Shown here: positions 62,088 to 64,000 of the stretch, in pieces
Layout of the letters: each line of letters opens with the position of its first letter
How positions within the stretch are numbered: position 1 is the stretch's first letter
Assembly: GCA_900618425.1 (NCBI GenBank)
Contig: UZAN01039912.1
Coordinates: forward strand, 29,877 to 93,876
Source: Echinostoma caproni
Taxonomy: Eukaryota > Platyhelminthes > Trematoda > Plagiorchiida > Echinostomatidae
Reading direction: 5' to 3'
DNA length: 64,000 nucleotides
The notes under the pieces: generated by a model
The model's input: only the letters and a program-made list of their open reading frames with translations
Database searches by the model: none
What the model was told of the DNA's origin: nothing
Program-made: the position numbers and the translations under genes

Positions 62088-63752
62088 TTATCAGTGCCCG
62101 CTGTGACGCATCCCCCCGGGGAGTTGGGGCTGTTTTATTACATAGAATGCACGACTCCATCGAAAGACCTATCACTTTTGCCTCGAGAAGTTTATTACCT
62201 GCAGAAAAAAATTACGCTCAGCTAGATCGGGAAGCCTTGGCTGCTATCTTCAGCGTAAAAAGATTTCATCAATATCTATGGGGCAGAGTTCTTTAGTTAC
62301 AGACTGTCCACAAGCCACTGCTCAGTTTGATGGGGGAATTTAAAGACATTAACCAAATGGCATCACCCCGAATGCAAACGTGGGCCAGTTTGTCAGGTTG
62401 TAGTACAAACTGCCAGACTGTTGGAACAAAAAATAAAGTGGCGGATGCTATGAGTCGCTTGTCTCTCCCGGATGCACCAGAATACGTATCAAAACCAATG
62501 GAATTAGTGAATCTGGTGCAACACGTAAACAAGGGGCCTGTCATCTTTTCGTCGAGAGACCGAACGGGATATCACAATGACTAGAATTACACTTTTTCTA
62601 AGTCACGGATGGCCGCGAACCACCGAAGGCCAAGTCGCGGGTTTTACCCAACGAAAGGATGAACTAAGTCTTGAAGACGGATGTATAGTATGGGGTTCAC
62701 GCAGTTGTTCCACCTAGCTTACGACCCCAGGTACTCGCAAACGTATATACAGCGCATCCAAGCATTTGCGGGATGAAAACACTAGCCAGAGATTATGTTT
62801 GGTGGCCTAAGATGGATGAAGACATTGACCAACTAGTTCGGACATGTGAGGTATGTCAACGGTTTCAAAGGAATGCATCGCCAGTTCCTCTGAGTCCTTG
62901 GAGTTGGCCTGAAAAACCCTGGCAGCGGGTTCATGTAGATTATTTTGGTCCGCTCGACAACTGCATGTTCTTACTGATGACTGATGCACATTCAAAGTGG
63001 ATCGAAATTTATCCTGTGTCCCACGCCAGTTCGGGGACTACAGTAAGTTGCTTGCGTACATCATTCAGCACATTCAGTATTCCACAGACTCTGGTGACCG
63101 ATAACGGTACTCCGTTTACCAGGGAAGAGTTTAAACAATTAGTCCAGAGAAATGGCATAGATCATGTCAGAACTGCCCCTTACGATACAGCCTCCAATGG
63201 ACTGGCGGAACGAACCGTCCAAACCGTCAAACAAGGTTTACTGAAACAACAATCAGGAACGATAAGGACCTAATTGGCGAGGTTCTTATTGTCATATCGT
63301 ACAACCCAAACAGAGAGCACAAGAAAAAGTCGGGCGGAACTAATGTTTGGACGTAAACTACGAACGAGACTGAGTCTCTTTTCCGAGAACCAAGAGCTGA
63401 TATCATGGAACAACAAGGAAAAATGAAAGATAGATATGACGATTCAGCCAAACACAGGAAATTCGAAGAAGACGACCTAGTGTGCACGAAATTACCACAT
63501 GAGCCATCTTGGGAGCCGGGTGTAGTGAGGTGCACCAACGGCCTGCAAAGTGGGATCTAGCTTTCGGATGGAAGAATAGTGACACGCCGTAACGACCAAG
63601 ATCGTGCTAGACATGTACACGAGGATAAACCAGACGAAACGACACCTATCATTGAGAATAATTCCACATCCCAGCATGAGGACTCAGTACCTGAACAGAG
63701 TCTCCGCCGATCCAGCAAAAATCCAAGCCAGCGGACAGATCAGGCAGGATAA
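62083..63752 (+). mobile_element. Ty3/gypsy RNase H-integrase segment, pseudogene
   Basis: RNase H starts at CDASPRGVGAVLLHRM (62090 onward). RPITFASRSLLPAEKNYAQL and DREALAAIFSVKRFHQYLWG (62165-62285) follow, then a frameshift near 62308 and EFKDINQMASPRMQTWA. The linker ADAMSRLSLPD is next, then ELSLEDGCIVWGSR and VVPPSLRPQVL (frameshift near 62705). Integrase runs from about 62715. Its zinc finger has lost its first histidine (VYTAHPS) but keeps CEVC. D56, D110 and E146, counted from ATG 62773, form D-D-35-E (VDYFGP, LVTDNGT, NGLAERT). A stop at 63271 and one or more frameshifts interrupt the tail (ARFLLSYRTTQTES, AELMFGRKLRTRL, then RRSSKNPSQR). Protease, reverse transcriptase and gag are missing. 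Confidence 0.9.
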
Positions 63753-63765
63753 TGTCTAGTCACAC

Positions 63766-64000
63766 AAAGGAGAAAGGAGTGACAGGTGTCAACGTCAATT
63801 ATGCCGTCGATCAATTCTCCGTCCCACTCGCCGGTGCTTATCTCTCAGACGAAGACCGGTGTTTACCTCACCCACATACACGTGCACACACGCGGGTTCT
63901 CGTCCGCTCACAGACGCACACAGACCCCACAACTCATTCCTATTGGTTGACCTGTTAGTTATTGCCCTATTTTAGATTGTCACGTGACGCATGATTCATT
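63766..64000 (+). repeat. Probable polypurine tract and 3' LTR start of the gypsy element
   Basis: AAAGGAGAAAGGAG (63766-63779) is a polypurine tract 14 bases after the end of the pol-like frame. TGACAG directly follows, and a TG start is usual for LTRs. The LTR would continue past the window, so its end and target duplication cannot be seen. Confidence 0.45.

Overview
The window looks like nuclear DNA of a flatworm, most likely a digenean trematode. It is AT-rich and almost gene-free. The few coding exons have ordinary GT-AG introns. The rest is decayed retroelements of types typical of fluke genomes: Penelope-like elements (PLEs), non-LTR elements with trematode-style endonuclease and reverse-transcriptase tails, Ty3/gypsy remnants, and tRNA-derived SINEs. 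There are two assembly gaps (17931-18265 and 38108-38468) and six isolated n. There is no bacterial-style gene organisation, CRISPR array or rRNA. The calls rest on reading the sequence by eye; no database was searched.

The one confident host gene is a cytochrome b561 on the minus strand. Three consecutive exons (59896-60098, 55253-55410, 54441-54594) join in frame with good splice sites and end at a stop. They encode the second half of the membrane bundle, with three of the four haem histidines. The 5' exons are not visible and probably lie beyond base 64000. The 4.5 kb intron between the first two exons has collected a PLE tail, a LINE tail and a SINE. Two further stretches (36541-36779 minus and 27329-27577 plus) look coding-like but are not identified.

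Layout. 1-17 kb: non-coding DNA with dispersed tRNA-derived SINEs. 17.2-17.6 kb: LINE reverse-transcriptase tail. 18.3-20.4 kb: nearly full-length but broken PLE on the minus strand. 20.57-21.09 kb: head-to-head pair of SINEs. 29.0-30.1 kb: PLE lacking its catalytic core. 33.8-34.2 kb: SINE cluster. 37.86-38.83 kb: nested palindrome around a gap. 40.0 kb: another tRNA-like repeat. 45.3-45.7 kb: Ty3/gypsy reverse-transcriptase relic. 47.1-47.7 kb: third PLE. 50.8-51.2 kb: head-to-head SINE pair with the best ribozyme. 54.4-60.1 kb: cytochrome b561. 61.1-64 kb: LINE endonuclease fragment fused directly to a Ty3/gypsy RNase H-integrase segment that runs to a probable 3' LTR at the window end.

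The most interesting signal is that the abundant SINEs combine a tRNA-like pol III head with a minimal type I hammerhead ribozyme (CTGAYGA, short stem II, GAAA, palindromic CAGCTG stem III, then the cleavage site and CAGTGC). This is the architecture of the schistosome Sm-alpha SINE. At least ten copies in all stages of decay are visible. Three pairs are arranged head to head, and they share the window with four or five PLEs, a class also known to carry minimal hammerheads.
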